This document shows, one piece after another, positions 43,696-55,236 of a stretch of DNA of 64,000 bases. Source of the stretch: Fulvia fulva. Its lineage: Eukaryota; Ascomycota; Dothideomycetes; Mycosphaerellales; Mycosphaerellaceae. The translations under genes were made by a program, and so were the position numbers. The stretch lies in assembly GCF_020509005.1 (NCBI RefSeq), contig NC_063019.1, forward strand, positions 2,666,001-2,730,000, in the 5' to 3' direction. The notes under the pieces were generated by a model. The model was given only the letters and a program-made list of their open reading frames with translations, ran no database searches and had not been told where the DNA came from. Numbering within the stretch: position 1 is the first letter of the stretch; each line of letters starts with the position of its first letter.

Positions 43696-44901
43696 CTAGA
43701 ACCCAATCTCCATCTCCCACGCCACACCCATAGCAAGCAAACTCGCCAACGCGGCCATCACGAAGTTCACCCCATTGTTCGACAACAGATCCCTCCCGAT
43801 CTTGACCCTACTCCCATCCCTTTTCACAAGAACCCTCTGCCCACCATGTCCCTCCACAACTTTCCCGCTTCCCTTGTCCGTCACCGTAACCTGTACCAAA
43901 GCTCCCAGCACCGAGTCAATCACACTCCCCGCCAACCCACTAACCATCAATAACACACTCGCCCTCGCATTGGCCTGAACCCTCGGCTCCGCTAGAAACA
44001 GCGCCACGCTCGCCACCAGAGTCAAGAGAGCGGAGCCTAGAGCTCCATACTTCAGTCCATCCACCGTGATGCCGCCATTCGTCCCCTTTGGTACCTTTCG
44101 CCACGGCGCCGTTACCATGAAGGGCTGCTCTTCGGACAGGATTCCAAGTTCCGACGAGAATGTGTCGGCTGCCACGGCGGCGTATTGGGCGATGATGCCG
44201 ATAGGTAGCAGCTTCTGAATGACAGGGAAGTAGGGACCCGCGGTCATGGAGATGTGGGAAGAGATGAAGGGGGTGCTAGTGAGGAGGTAGGTGTGGGCTA
44301 GGATTAGGATGCTGGCAAAACCGGAGTTGGCGAAGACCTGGGCTGAGGTGCGGGCGCCTTCGCCGCCCTGACCACCTGTAGCTGACTGTGTCAAGGACGC
44401 TTTCTTGTCGTGACCGATCTAGGAGGTTGTCAGTATGAGAAGTTCAAAGATGACGTGGGCAATGGTAGTGCTGTAGGAGATAGTGCAACAGGTTGACATA
44501 TGCAACAAGAGATCGAAGGATGCTTCCGATCTCTATTGCAGCGCATCGAAATTATCAACAGCTTGATGTTGCAGTTCATGCTTGGAGAATACATTCGCCA
44601 TTTCCCTCTCAGAGGAAAGCAATGGCTCTTCGCAATGGTGCGCGCGGAAGGACCACGAGCAGGAAAGGACCCAACATACCTTCGTCACCACAGTCCCAAA
44701 GAAGAAGAACAAGGTCAACAGCCAGAAGAACGCCGGCCAAGGGTGGACCATATGGATGAAGGCGACCAAAATACCAGCCGCGATGCCTCCTGGCGTCAGC
44801 TTCTTCTTGGTGATGGCGAATGTGACCAGGCCGATGGTGGCTGTGACTTGGGAGACATGTGTCTTGGCGAACATCGCTACGTCGATAGTTTGGAGGTCCA
44901 T
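43696..44901 (-). CDS. TMEM19/DUF92 family membrane protein
   Basis: Polytopic membrane protein of unknown biochemical role. Exons 44901-44680 and 44418-43696 (intron 261 nt, GTATGT...CTCCTAG) give 314 aa, close to the 336 of human TMEM19. The N-terminal part has hydrophobic helices (LTPGGIAAGILVAFIHMVHP, then AFFWLLTLFFFFGTVVTK) and the splice joins VTK to IGHDKKASL. The family signature AAVAADTFSSELGILS and the loop KVPKGTNGGITVDGLKYG are present, followed by further helices and a C-terminal helix (FVMAALASLLAMGVAWEM). DUF92 proteins sit in internal membranes. The gene runs toward the Myb-like gene and the two end convergently. Confidence 0.88.
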
Positions 44902-45354
44902 GATGAGAGAAGAATTTTGGATTGTGTTGGTAGGAGAAAGAAGTTCGAGTTGTGAAGAGACGTCGATGTTGCTCTGTTTAGTGCTATGCCACGTGCAAGG
45001 GTCGGAGTGGGTTCCGCAGCCAGTAGGAAAGAGCTATGACGGAAGGGCTCACATATAGCATGTTCTGGTTGAGAATGTCGGATGTCACAGATAGATACAG
45101 ATCAACATAAGGGCAGCATATGCTAAGGCTTAGTAGTCGATCTAAGTCAATTTCGACCACCTCGCTAGTCAATCTCATGCATATCCGTGGACAATCGAAG
45201 TGACCAAGTGAAAATCCAAGCCCAGCGTGCTATAGTCCCCAGCCGATGACTATACCGTACCGTCTATTGGCGCTCTTGATTTCTGCAAGACAACTAGTCC
45301 TCAAACCAGCTGCCATGATTGATCCGGCCTACTGGCAAAGGCAACGATCCTTCA
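44902..45354. other. Intergenic between the TMEM19 homolog and RBR C
   Basis: Nothing supported; contains the TMEM19-homolog promoter. Confidence 0.5.
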
Positions 45355-46379
45355 TCACTGGAAGTGAAGCCACGTACAGTCTGGTCGATGAGCACCACGG
45401 GAAAAGCCATCCCATGCACCCAGGCATACATAGCAGAACTCGAAGCCGCATTTGCCTGTAAGATCAGTCAGCACCAAGATGACAGAAGGAGAGTAGCTCG
45501 GGCACTCACATGTCATGTGGTCACAACCGCTAATCTTTTGTATCCAAGCCTTATACCTGGGACACAACTTCGCTTCACGGCGGAGAAGCTTCTTCGTTGC
45601 GCGATCGCCGCCAGCAGTTTCGGCTCGGATGCGAGCCCGATAGTCTTCGCACGTCTCATCGTCGTGCCAGTTGACCACGCATTTCATGCAGTACTGCACA
45701 AGGCAGACGCGACAATTGAAGATCGAAGAGTCACCTTGCTCGACGATGTATCCATACGTGCAGTCGGCGTTCGGGCATTCAATGTAGTTTGGGTATTGCT
45801 TGAAGTACTCTTGTGTTGCCTTCTCTCGGTACCTATGGCTACATTAGTATCGTTGTGAGAGACTTTCTTGACAGAGCACTTACTGTTCAAGAGTATCGGA
45901 TCTCGCCACGCTGCTAATTTCTGAACCGACCAAGATGGCTGTACAGGAAGCTTGTGCACACTTGATATTGCTTGTTGCGCGATTCTTCAGTTGCGTAATA
46001 AGCCACTGCTGCCAGCAGTCAGTGCAGACATCGTGGTCGTGCGAGTGTGTACGACTCAAGCGTGCAGGAAAGGCTTCGGTGCCTTTCGTGTCGTCGCACA
46101 CAGTGCAGTGCAGTGCCTGGCCCTGCTTTGCTTCACTTGCCTCGGTGGACCCTGCCGCACTTGTTTGGTAGCCTTGATTAGGTCCGCTTCAGCTTCAGCT
46201 TCAGCTTCGCGTTTGCGTTTCTTGGATGAGATGCCATCTGGCTTGCGAGGTATCCACAGCCAGCCTCGCATTGCACAGCCTTTCTCGTACTGCACAGATA
46301 GCTCGTATATATCGTCATGTCTGTGGTGCTCGCCTTCGCCTTGCTTGTTAAAGGCCCCCATCTTTGCCTCGCGGCGCAT
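45355..46379 (-). CDS. RBR-type E3 ubiquitin ligase C with altered RING2
   Basis: Related to copies A and B. Exons supported: RING1 part down to 45884 (HCTVCDDTKG, HDHDVCTDCWQQWL, NIKCAQASCTAIL), 45832-45510 (IBR CPNADCTYGY, CRVCLVQYCMKC, then RING2 start and GCDHMT), and 45455-45355 (CKCGFEFCYVCLGAW). Introns are GTAAGT...CATAG and GTGAGT...TTACAG. The second splits the Cys codon after HMT, as in A and B. The catalytic Cys (SGCDHMTC) is kept, but the RING2 opening reads LCPRYKAW instead of CPxC: one zinc-binding Cys is Tyr. An N-terminal frame from ATG 46379 has a nuclear-signal-like KKRKREAEAEAEAD, but it is out of phase with RING1, so an unseen intron or a frameshift lies between about 46110 and 46200. 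Activity is doubtful. Confidence 0.65.
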
Positions 46380-47024
46380 GTACTGCTCCTCTGGCCAATA
46401 GTACTTCTAAGGCGCCGAATAGTCAGGGCATGCGGTAAGAGCCTCAACCAGGGCATCACGTGTAACACGAACATGCCCTTCACAGATCGTGTCTCCAATG
46501 TGAACGCCCACTCGATATCGGAATCGCGTACTGGCCGTCCCGTTCGTGAGGTGCTTGTCAGCTACTCGTTGTACACCGAGGATAACAGCTTGGTGATGCG
46601 TATTTTCAAGCGCTGCTCGTGAAGGAAGATTGTTCATCGTGGCTCCTTGATTTTGTTGCAACAGGGGAGATATGTCGTTCGTTGGGAAAGTGGCCGGCAC
46701 ACAGCTTTTCATCTTTTCGAGTGGTGAGGTGTCAAGACATGCATGTGTCGCATGTTAGTGAAGCCGTCCAAGTAGTGACACATTGTATCGTGTCTAGCGT
46801 TCATGGAAAGTCTTGCCTCACTGTCTCATTTCGAGGTCTTAGCTTCAATTCCATTTGACCGAGAATAGTATCGCTATCATAGCGACATACAATACACCAA
46901 ACGCCATGGGTATCTTCGCTAAGACCGTCTACCAAACGCCACATACCATACCTCACGCTGTCGTCTCGTCAGCACTCGGACATACCATAAACTCTCAAGC
47001 CACACTCACCATAAACTCCCACCC
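46380..47024. other. Intergenic between RBR C and dad3
   Basis: No gene supported; short frames on both strands only. Confidence 0.5.
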
Positions 47025-47413
47025 CTACTCCCCACCAATCCCATCCCCATCCGCAATCTCCTGCTGCAACACAATCGAATAAACACTCGCCTTCAACAGC
47101 GTAAACACCGTGGTCGTCTTCCTCTCCAAACCCCTCAACGCATCCAATATCTCCGCCGAGGGCTTGCTTGCCAAGTCTGACAGGACGTTGCTTAACTATG
47201 GTCAATGTCAGCACTGCTTCTCCCCACTCACTGTAGACTTGAGCTCGCTTCGCTTCGCTGACATACATCATCAAGATTGCCAACAAGCTTCGCATACTCG
47301 TCCAGAACTTCCTGCTCAAGAGGCGTGAGACTGTCTTCAGGGTCTTCAGGCTTGTTGGTGTTCGCGCGAGGGTTTGGAGTGTTGGGGCCGTAGTCTATTA
47401 TGTCGTCGTCCAT
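47025..47413 (-). CDS. dad3: DASH/Dam1 kinetochore complex subunit Dad3
   Basis: Part of the ten-subunit ring that couples kinetochores to microtubules in fungi. Two exons (47413-47267 and 47195-47025) joined across a 71-nt intron (GTATGT...CCATAG) give 105 aa, the usual size. The first exon has an acidic start (MDDDIIDYGPNTPN) followed by SLTPLEQEVLDEYAKLVGNL. The second continues LSNVLSDLASKPSAEILDAL, RGLERKTTTVFTLLKASVYS and IVLQQEI, the core signature of Dad3. The in-phase splice between NLDD and LSNVL restores one helical protein. The two halves lie in different frames, so the whole gene is not visible as one open frame. Confidence 0.93.
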
Positions 47414-47851
47414 TGTGGCAGCTTGAGCGTTTGATAGTATGTTGTGTTGGATGAAGTCGAAACAGTCAGTCGCGCTTGTTAAGACGCACTTCGCGGTGTC
47501 ACGTGGGAAATGACATCACCAACATCTTCAGTGCAAGAGGTAAAGAAAAGGGATCTGCGTCAATAGATACGGCGGATGGAAAGAATGCTGTCTCATTTCG
47601 TCCTCATGCGTTCAGTCGGTCAGTCAGTAAATGAAGGCCCAAGGTCCCGCCGATCGGCCTCGTCACGATCAAACTCCCGCTCCGTGAACGCCGTCCCTCT
47701 GTGCAATATTTACAATGCTCCTCTCAATGCGATACGACTCTCTCTCTCTCAACTCGGCCACAATACGAAGTGCCGTTCAGCATGTCTTATGGGTGCCAAG
47801 GCAGTTCAGCTTATAGCCCTCGTCGCCCCTCCTTGTGCTCGCGCGCCAATG
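47414..47851. other. Intergenic between dad3 and nrc-2
   Basis: No gene supported; dad3 promoter and 3' end of the kinase gene. Confidence 0.5.
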
Positions 47852-50038
47852 CTACCGATGACCATTGCCGTGAGGCTCTTCATCAATAATAGCGTGTTCG
47901 TCGCCCTCGTGATGTAAAGTGACACTGTTGAATTCCTCGAACGGATCTGCAATCTCGCCTCCTGGAGTTTCAAGTCCAGAGTCGAGAGGCACGCCTTTCA
48001 TCTTGCTGGCAGGCGTAGCGAAGCCCTTGTTGATGCCAGTCACAGCACCATTCCCGAGATCGACACTGTGGCTTTCTTTGACATTTCTGAAGTTGATAGT
48101 GTCGACGCCGCGACCTTGATTAGGTACGATCGGCGGCTTCATGTGTCGAAGTAATGCCCATGATGTCGAGCGGAAGAATGGATGCGTCTTCACATCAGAT
48201 GCTCCTGCGCGCGAACCGAGTCGACGGAGTTCATCTTTGATGAGCAGTTTTCTAATGAGCGACTTGCAAAGACTAGGTGTATATGTCAGCGGAATCATGT
48301 GGTACGGGTACTTCAACACTCACTTGGAAATATTGGGCGCTCCAGATCCTTCGGGAAATGGCACTTCGTCCCTCAAGATGTTGGCAAAAGTGGCATTCCT
48401 GTTCTTGCCCTTGAAAGGCGTCGTGCCGAACAGCATTTCGTAGATCAAGATACCAAGCGTCCACCAGTCCACAGCACTCGTGTGCCCGCATCCTTTGATC
48501 ACTTCGGGAGCGATGTATTCCTCCGTACCGACAAAAGAGTTCGTCCGGAAGTTGGCAATGCAGCTCTTGGTGTCGATCGTTGGCATATTGCTGGGGTTGG
48601 GGTTGCTGGAAATGCCACCACTCGCATTGCGCCCACCAGCAAGGATCATGCCAGGAGCACCTCCCGGATCAGATTGCTTGGACAAATCGAAGTCCGAAAG
48701 CATTATGTGGCCAGATTGATGGAGCAAGATGTCTGTACAACGTCAGTATTTTCCTCAGCACTTCACCGGGTGGTGGACTCACTCTCGGGCTTCAGATCTC
48801 GGTAGATGAACCCCATCAAATGCAGGTACTCCAGAGCTGCGGTCACTTCTGCTGCATAGAAACGTGCCGCATCTTCGTCTACACACTTGTTCGGTCTCGT
48901 CTGCAACGCTCGGAAGAACTCGCCTCCACTGCAGTACTCCATGCACAAGTATAGGTGATCCTCAGACTGGAAGGAATGGTAGAGGGTAACGATGAAAGGA
49001 TGGTTGCTCGTGGCCAGAATCTCCTGCTCGGCAAGTGCACGCTTGATCTTGTTTCGTTTGATCATCTCCTTCTTCGATAGGACTGCACATGCTGTTAGCT
49101 GGACACTTGAGCCAGAACTTTGAGCTGCGCTTACCTTTCATAGCGTATAGTCTCGTGCTCTTCTTTTCTCTGACCAGGTATACCTTTCCAACATCACCCT
49201 TTCCAATGAGTTTGATCTTGTCGAAACTGCTAGGGCCAACCTCCACATTACGGACCTTGATGCTGTTGCTGCTGTATGTCCTCCTGAATGCGATACTGTT
49301 GCGCAGTTTCCCGGGTGTTACGGGGCCGTTGATACCAGGCACTGGCAGTAAGTCGCCATTGGTAGGCACAGTCTCCATCATGCTCAAAGCGCTGGCATTA
49401 CTATGCTGGCCAACCTTAGACGGCGGGGTAGCATCCTGTTCCGCTGTGTCTGGTCTGCTGTCTCCGCTTCCACTGCCACTGCCTTTACTAATCTTGAACA
49501 GACCTTGTGCGTTGGGTGCGCTGGCGACCCTTCTCAACTTTCTGGCTAGCTCCTCTTTCCCATTTAAACCATGAGCATCTTGGCCATTGCCATTCTTCGT
49601 GCTCTTCTTCGACAAGGATGGTGAGTCAGGAGGGGTACCCGGTATACTGCTGTCGTCGTGGTGTCGCAATGCAGGAGGGCCTTGATGCTGGAAGTACGGG
49701 TTCGCATGTGCGGTGGGGCTCATACCATCGTCCAGCGGGTTCCCCTCAGAAGCAACGGTAGTACTTCTGGTGCGTGCTATGTGTGGGATGAAGCGGGAAT
49801 TACGCAGGCTGCTCTTGTTATGCTGCGATTGAGGTGTCCTGGAGCCATCGTTCTGAGCATCGCCATGCAGCGAGCCCTTCTCGGAGTTAGGGTGGGAGCC
49901 GTCGTGCTTGCTGCTGTTGATGCGGAAGAAGTTCTTGATCTTCTGGCCGGTGGTGTTGTTCATCTTGCCATTGCTGTTCACGCTCGCACCGCTGAAGACT
50001 CGCTTGTTGGTGGGATCGGATGTGACAGCGGAAGGCAT
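47852..50038 (-). CDS. nrc-2: NRC-2/Fpk1-type AGC kinase (flippase kinase)
   Basis: In yeast the Fpk kinases phosphorylate lipid flippases; Neurospora NRC-2 represses conidiation and supports hyphal growth. Four exons (50038-49135, 49082-48783, 48732-48324, 48272-47852) give 677 aa. I chose ATG 50038 because the upstream extension starts at a non-ATG codon. The first 300 residues are Ser/Asn/Pro-rich. Kinase domain from about 289: [20 protein letters not shown], the AMK lysine at the exon 1 end, [15 protein letters not shown] and [10 protein letters not shown]. The metal motif is DFD ([14 protein letters not shown]), not DFG, which is the mark of this AGC subfamily. A long insert precedes [20 protein letters not shown]. 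After the kinase, [20 protein letters not shown] and the tail DPFEEFNSV resemble the C-terminal extension of NRC-2. Confidence 0.95.
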
Positions 50039-51193
50039 GCTGGCGGTGATGCAACTGCACCCGCCGCTACTAACGTCGGCCAGCCAGGATGTGTGGATGT
50101 TGGTGCGGAAGAGGAAACGTATCTGGTGGAGAGGATGCAATGGTAAGGCGAGGTGAGGATTCCTGCTCGCAAGCTTTAGTCTCAGTGTCTGTGAGCACGG
50201 TCTGTTTGGGAGATAAGCCGCGACTACACTGGACAGTGCTGTGCAGGTGAGGGATGCAGCAACGTGTGTGGCGTCTGGACCTTTGCCGAAGCGGCGGATC
50301 CCGTCGAGATTCAACTGGTGTTGTCAACAATCTGTTGATGGCTGCTTCTTCGACACTTTGCTGAGCTGATGTCCATTTGGTGACGTTGCACCGCACGACT
50401 CAGCCTCAATGCTGGATAAGGTAGTGCTGCACTTACAAGTCCAAGGGTCCAGCCAGACATGCACGTTTGTTATTTGTTGCTCTCTCCTGCCACGCTTATG
50501 ACCACTCATCTCCTGGACCTTCCCTGTCGCTGTCATCACAAGCGACCGCTCGCCATCGAGTTGCCCGGCCACCTGATCGGTCACTGCGAGAGCGTCTCTA
50601 CGCGACGGCGACGGCCAAGCGCACCACGTCCACTGCAGCCGTCTGAAGGCGAGGAGGCGATCCGACAACTCCGCTTTGTCGCGGCGGCTCACTTCCCCCT
50701 GAAACTCGCAGACACGACAGGCTCGCCCGCTCAGGCGTGAAACAAGCTCGCAGCCCGGTGCGACTCTGTGCTTTGACTCCGAAGCCAATCGCCACGATGC
50801 TCGGACATCCGGACTGCAGATGTGAAGTCTGCACTCTGCAGCGACTTCATCGCTCCTGCTCAGCCTGCACTTGTTTTCGGGTCAGCGAGCTTAGCAGCGC
50901 GATGCAACACCAGGCAGGGAGATTAGAGAAGCGCAGCTATTCCTGTCACCACCGGTCATGTACTGCATCTAGACGGCATGGTGAGACCTGATGTCGAAGC
51001 ACAGGTAAAGTATCACTTTTTATCTACCAAAGCGTACACTCATAAAGTCATGTCTATCTTACAAGCTTTTCGTCTCCCGTAGACTCCTTCCAGCTCATGA
51101 CGGCTTGTACGATCAACGCCTAGCAGCTCCTGGGACTGTTACATGCCTTTGCGTTCTTGCGCATATTTCGACGCAGGCCATCGCGGTCGGGCA
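50039..51193. other. 5' region of nrc-2 and spacer
   Basis: No gene supported. A long non-coding leader for the kinase is likely, since no ATG frame here shows a domain. Confidence 0.5.
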
Positions 51194-51943
51194 TCACGCC
51201 AAATCTGGCCCATCGCTGTATTGCTGCTGAGTGATCTCATACACAGCACCAGCAACCAGAGCCAAAACCAGCAACACCACAATCACCCAAGGCCACCACC
51301 ATCCAATAGGCTCCCGCTCTCTCTGGCCACCACTCCTCGATCGCCGCACTCCGAATCTGGCAAGCATGCTATTGAAACTGCTCGACTGCTCGCTGCCAGC
51401 ATCTGAATATGCCTGCCTGAACACCCACTGCCTGTCCCGAGCGTCAAAGGCCATGTATGTGGGCATCGGCTGGTCTTTGTCGATTAGGAGGGGTCGCCGC
51501 AAAGTCTGCGCTTCCACGTCTTGCGCCCAGGTCTCGATACGCTGCAACTTTCGCCGTTCAGACCTCGAGAACATCGCATGGTTATGATGGCGTGGCGCTG
51601 CGGCGAACTCGGCGGCGAAGGGGTCGGGTTCCAGGTTGTGAGACTGACGCCTGAAAGGAGGCAGTCGGTCACCATCATGATAGGGTGTTTCTGCGGCTTT
51701 GCTGTTCGGTTCAGGATGCGTCCTCGGTTCCTGTTCTTGACCGCGTCCCTGATGCAGAGCATGGTGATCGCCATCGTGGCTCTCGCTGCTTTCGCTGGAC
51801 GATGATGACCACCCCGAGAAAATGCTGCGTGGAGTTCGCTTGTCTCTCGGCGTTTTGGAAGACATACTAAAGTCGAGGTAGCTTCCGAGGATGGCGGATC
51901 TGTCGCCATGTTGGACCTCGATCATATCCATGGTATGGCTCAT
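51194..51943 (-). CDS. Tail-anchored hypothetical protein
   Basis: I do not recognise the family. A frame of 249 residues from ATG 51943; the in-frame ATG at 51868 (MSSKTPRDKRTPRSIFSGW) is an equally good start. The N-terminal half is Ser/His/Glu-rich and likely disordered. The middle has a conserved-looking stretch (FSRSERRKLQRIETWAQDVE, then PMPTYMAFDARDRQWVFRQA). The C-terminus has a single hydrophobic helix (WWWPWVIVVLLVLALVAGAV) followed by about 17 polar residues. That plan suits a tail-anchored or type II membrane protein facing the cytosol. There is no intron and no catalytic motif. Confidence 0.68.
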   Translation of the reverse strand: MSHTMDMIEVQHGDRSAILGSYLDFSMSSKTPRDKRTPRSIFSGWSSSSSESSESHDGDHHALHQGRGQEQEPRTHPEPNSKAAETPYHDGDRLPPFRRQSHNLEPDPFAAEFAAAPRHHNHAMFSRSERRKLQRIETWAQDVEAQTLRRPLLIDKDQPMPTYMAFDARDRQWVFRQAYSDAGSEQSSSFNSMLARFGVRRSRSGGQREREPIGWWWPWVIVVLLVLALVAGAVYEITQQQYSDGPDLA

Positions 51944-53161
51944 GGTTGCTGAAATGGCAGTAGTGATGGCTGTATCCTGGTCGCCACTGGCAGTATTCTT
52001 TCTCCCACAAGTTATGTCGTGAATCCGTGCTAAATGCATCCAGTCTCGCTTCAAGCTCGTGAATCTCGAAACCACAACTCCAGCACATGCAAAGAATAGA
52101 ACTCCAAAATCAACACACCACATTCCCCACCTCAATCACGCGGCCTCCAGCCCACATATGAACAGTGAGTGGTGTGGTCGCGTGCCTAGCCACCCAGCAC
52201 GTGGCCACCACAATCCTACCGTCCGCCCGCCCGCCATGGATAGGCGTGTGCCGATTGATGCCGAAAGCAATCAATAAGCGAGGCGTTCTCGCGCGCCCCT
52301 GTGTATCTGCAAGAATCCTTGCTAGTCACCTCGATATCAAAGTCATGTCTGGCGTTCCTGCTTTCGAGTGGAGCGGGAACCTCTTCGGCCCGTCTTTATC
52401 ATTGAAGATCTCCACTGGAGTAGTACAAATGCCCGGAGTACAGACCGAGGAGCGAGCGCATACCGCACACTTTACAGCTCAGCTGATGATCTTGCTGATG
52501 TGACTGTACCTCAACTCTCACAAGCCAACATGAGAATGTCCCGAAAGGATCTAAAGTGCAATGTTCTCACCATTGCAACAATATACAAAGATTCTGCCTC
52601 TGCCTCAAAGGACTTGTTCGCGCTGTGCTGTGCTTCGCGCGCACGCCATGCATGAGGGTGGGGACAGCGCCCGCCCGCCGCGAACGCCAAAGGCGAACTG
52701 TGCCACATGGTTGGGATGCCTGTCCCATGTCCAGACTCTCCCATTAACCTCAAAGCCCAATAGTGCAATGATCAAAAACAAATGGGTATCCAGACCTCAA
52801 TGTCCACCTAATCGAAAGAACGCCTAAATTTGCTGCAATAATGTGTGGAGCTGCGCTTCGCTGGCTTGCCCCGATGTCGTGTGTCGTGCTTGGTCGTAGC
52901 GTCGTGCGCCTCAGTGTGCGCTGCTGTATGCGCTTGCTTAGAGGGCAGCATTGATTGCTGGCGTATGCTCCCGTGCTCAGTGAGCGATGGTAAGCTCGCT
53001 AGCTGCCCTTAAATCATAAGAGCGGTATACCATAGACACCGTGGTAAGTCATCTGGAAGACGCCTGTAACATGGTTCGCATAGTGCCTCCTTGGTGCAGA
53101 GCATGCGTCGAGCCGTGTATGAGCCAGCAGGTGTGTCGAAAGATCGATCTCCAATCTTCTC
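51944..53161. other. Intergenic
   Basis: No gene supported. Short overlapping frames occur; the region contains the 5' side of the tail-anchored gene and the 3' side of the arrestin gene. Confidence 0.5.
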
Positions 53162-54495
53162 TCACTCAATCAATGGCTTCCGCTGGCCTTGTTGCATACA
53201 TATGCCCAGTGCTCGTAGAGCATTTGGGTCGTTCGCCTTGATGATCATCGCAGCGGGCAGCATCGGGTTGTCAGCAGATATATGAGCTGCATCCTTTGCT
53301 GCTTGTTCGATGGCTTCCATTTCTTCCTTACATCCAGCATGGTCGAATGGACAAACGACAATCGGTTGCCGTAGAAGGATATCTCGTGCTGATGATAGCT
53401 TGGCCTGGTACAAGGTCAGCAAGCGCGAAAGTAATGGTTAGCACAATCACTCACCCTGACTGTAAGATAGTACTCGATCTTGTACAGCGTGCCAGTCGTC
53501 GTGAAGCTGCTAACAGCATACATTGGGTACTCCTTCTTCGGCCGCGGTAGAACGCCTTCATTATCTCGTAGCTCTCGGGCAGGAAACACCAGACCAAGAT
53601 TCGTAAAGTATCCAGCTTCCGGCATCTTCACACCAACAGACTGCTGATGCTTCGCCAAGGTCTTGACTTTTCTGCTCGGCTCATCACCCTCCGGGTTGAA
53701 GATGATCTCTTCGTCTATGCCGACTGTGATGCTTTGTATCGTAACTCGCTTGGCCTTGCTCAGCCAGTCTGGGTTCGGACTAAGCTTGATGTACACCGAC
53801 ACAGGATCCAGCGGTCCATAGCTCCACCTCGGTAAGCTGATGCCCAATGTTACCAAATGGTCTGCCACCTGTTCTGCACTTTCCGGTCGGTTGTACATGC
53901 CGAATGTGCTGAGCGTATCGTATCGTGATATGGGCACGGGAAATGGGTACTTCCTCTGTTCCTGGTGTCCTTGCTGTACTGTTACCACGATCTCGTAGAA
54001 TGTCTCCGCTGCGCGTTTGTCCAGTTGTAAAGATGCAGGCGGTACTTTTCTCGCGATCTCCTCTCCTCCTCTGCCGTAGGGTATGAATATGACGAACGGT
54101 AGGTCCATGCACATGACTGGCTCGAACTCTTTCCCGGGCGGACATCGAAACAAGAGCATCTCCTTGCCCACAATATCTGTGATCTCCTTCCGCGACGATG
54201 ATACCGCTGATCGAAGCACTGAGTCCGCATTGGCGAGGATCGATTCGCGACGCTGTAGTGAGACAGTGACAAGGGAGACGTTCACTGGCGCTGTCCACCC
54301 TATTGCTGGCCGGATCTCGACCTTGCCTTCTATCCGTGGCTGTTTGAAGACTTGGTCAGCATGATGCTCTTCGCAAAGACAGCTTGACTATCTCTCTGCC
54401 GCGCTCACGTCACTCACTAATGTCGCCGATATGCCTGGATAGCCCACGAGGAAGTTGCTATTGGGTGGGCCCGTCACCCTCACCATGGCAGCCAT
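53162..54495 (-). CDS. Arrestin-like protein
   Basis: Alpha-arrestin fold adaptor, probably for membrane-protein trafficking or ubiquitination; the partner is unknown. Three exons (54495-54418, 54339-53455, 53404-53162) give 401 aa. The first exon supplies the opening beta strands (AAMVRVTGPPNSNFLVGYPG) and splices in phase to PRIEGKVEIRPAIGWTAP. The first domain has SLVTVSLQRRESIL and DLPFVIFIPYGRGGEEI. The C-terminal domain has PLDPVSVYIKLSPNP, RVTIQSITVGIDEEIIF and YAVSSFTTTGTLYKIEYYLT. The last exon finishes the final strand with RDILLRQPIVVCPFDHAGC and a short helix. No PPxY motif is seen, so recruitment of a Nedd4-type ligase through PPxY is not supported. Confidence 0.84.
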
Positions 54496-55236
54496 GCCTG
54501 CTGATGTGCGCGCCTAGGCGTATTGTATGTGACTTTGTTGTCGGCATAGGAGCTACGCCATGTAGACACCCAGCCCAGTCCAGCTGTGGATGCGCCGCCT
54601 CCACCTCGATGGGTTGTGTTATGATTCGTGTGGCGCTGGGCTTAACAAAAAACGCAAGATCTCGAGGCGCTAGAGTCGCACGTATGTGGGCGTCGTCGTG
54701 TGCGAACCAGCGCAGCGAATGGTCTGATGGGCGCGAGGCAAGCTTGGTGTATCGTGAGGTGCGAGGGGGATTGGTCGCTGACTGTCAAAGCATGCACGTT
54801 TGGGGCTCGAGCATGGCAATGCGCTATAACACTGTAGTTCGGGTAGAGATGGGCGCTGAGCTTGAAGAGTTTGCTTGTTGGCAGATGTCGTCTGAAGCAC
54901 AACGTGACGGTCCAGACTGTTGGTGATGTGGTGCAAGGCTGCTGGCTCTGCGACCCCGGCTAGGCGTGGAGATCCCGCCGCCGAGAACCTTGTCTGCCTT
55001 AACAGCACTTGCGCGACGAGCTCATCGTCACCTTAGGTTTCCGAGCACAAGTCAGCTGGAGCCTTCAGCCAGTGAGACGCTGCCCGCAATTGTCCGGCCC
55101 GGCTGACTCTGACTCCATCTTGCAGAAGATACCGAGCTGGTGGGCCTGGAAGACTAGGTTCTGTCTCACGCTGCATCAGCCTGAGGAAGAGGTAGGCGCG
55201 AACGTGGTGTGACAGTATCGCAAATTCCGTCCGATC
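54496..55236. other. Divergent region between arrestin gene and cyclophilin gene
   Basis: No gene supported. Likely holds both promoters; overlapping frames on both strands are low complexity. Confidence 0.5.

Noticed and set aside
46860..47080. Plus-strand frame of 75 codons with Thr/Pro/Ser repeats
   Set aside because: It overlaps the second exon of dad3 on the other strand, which is well supported.
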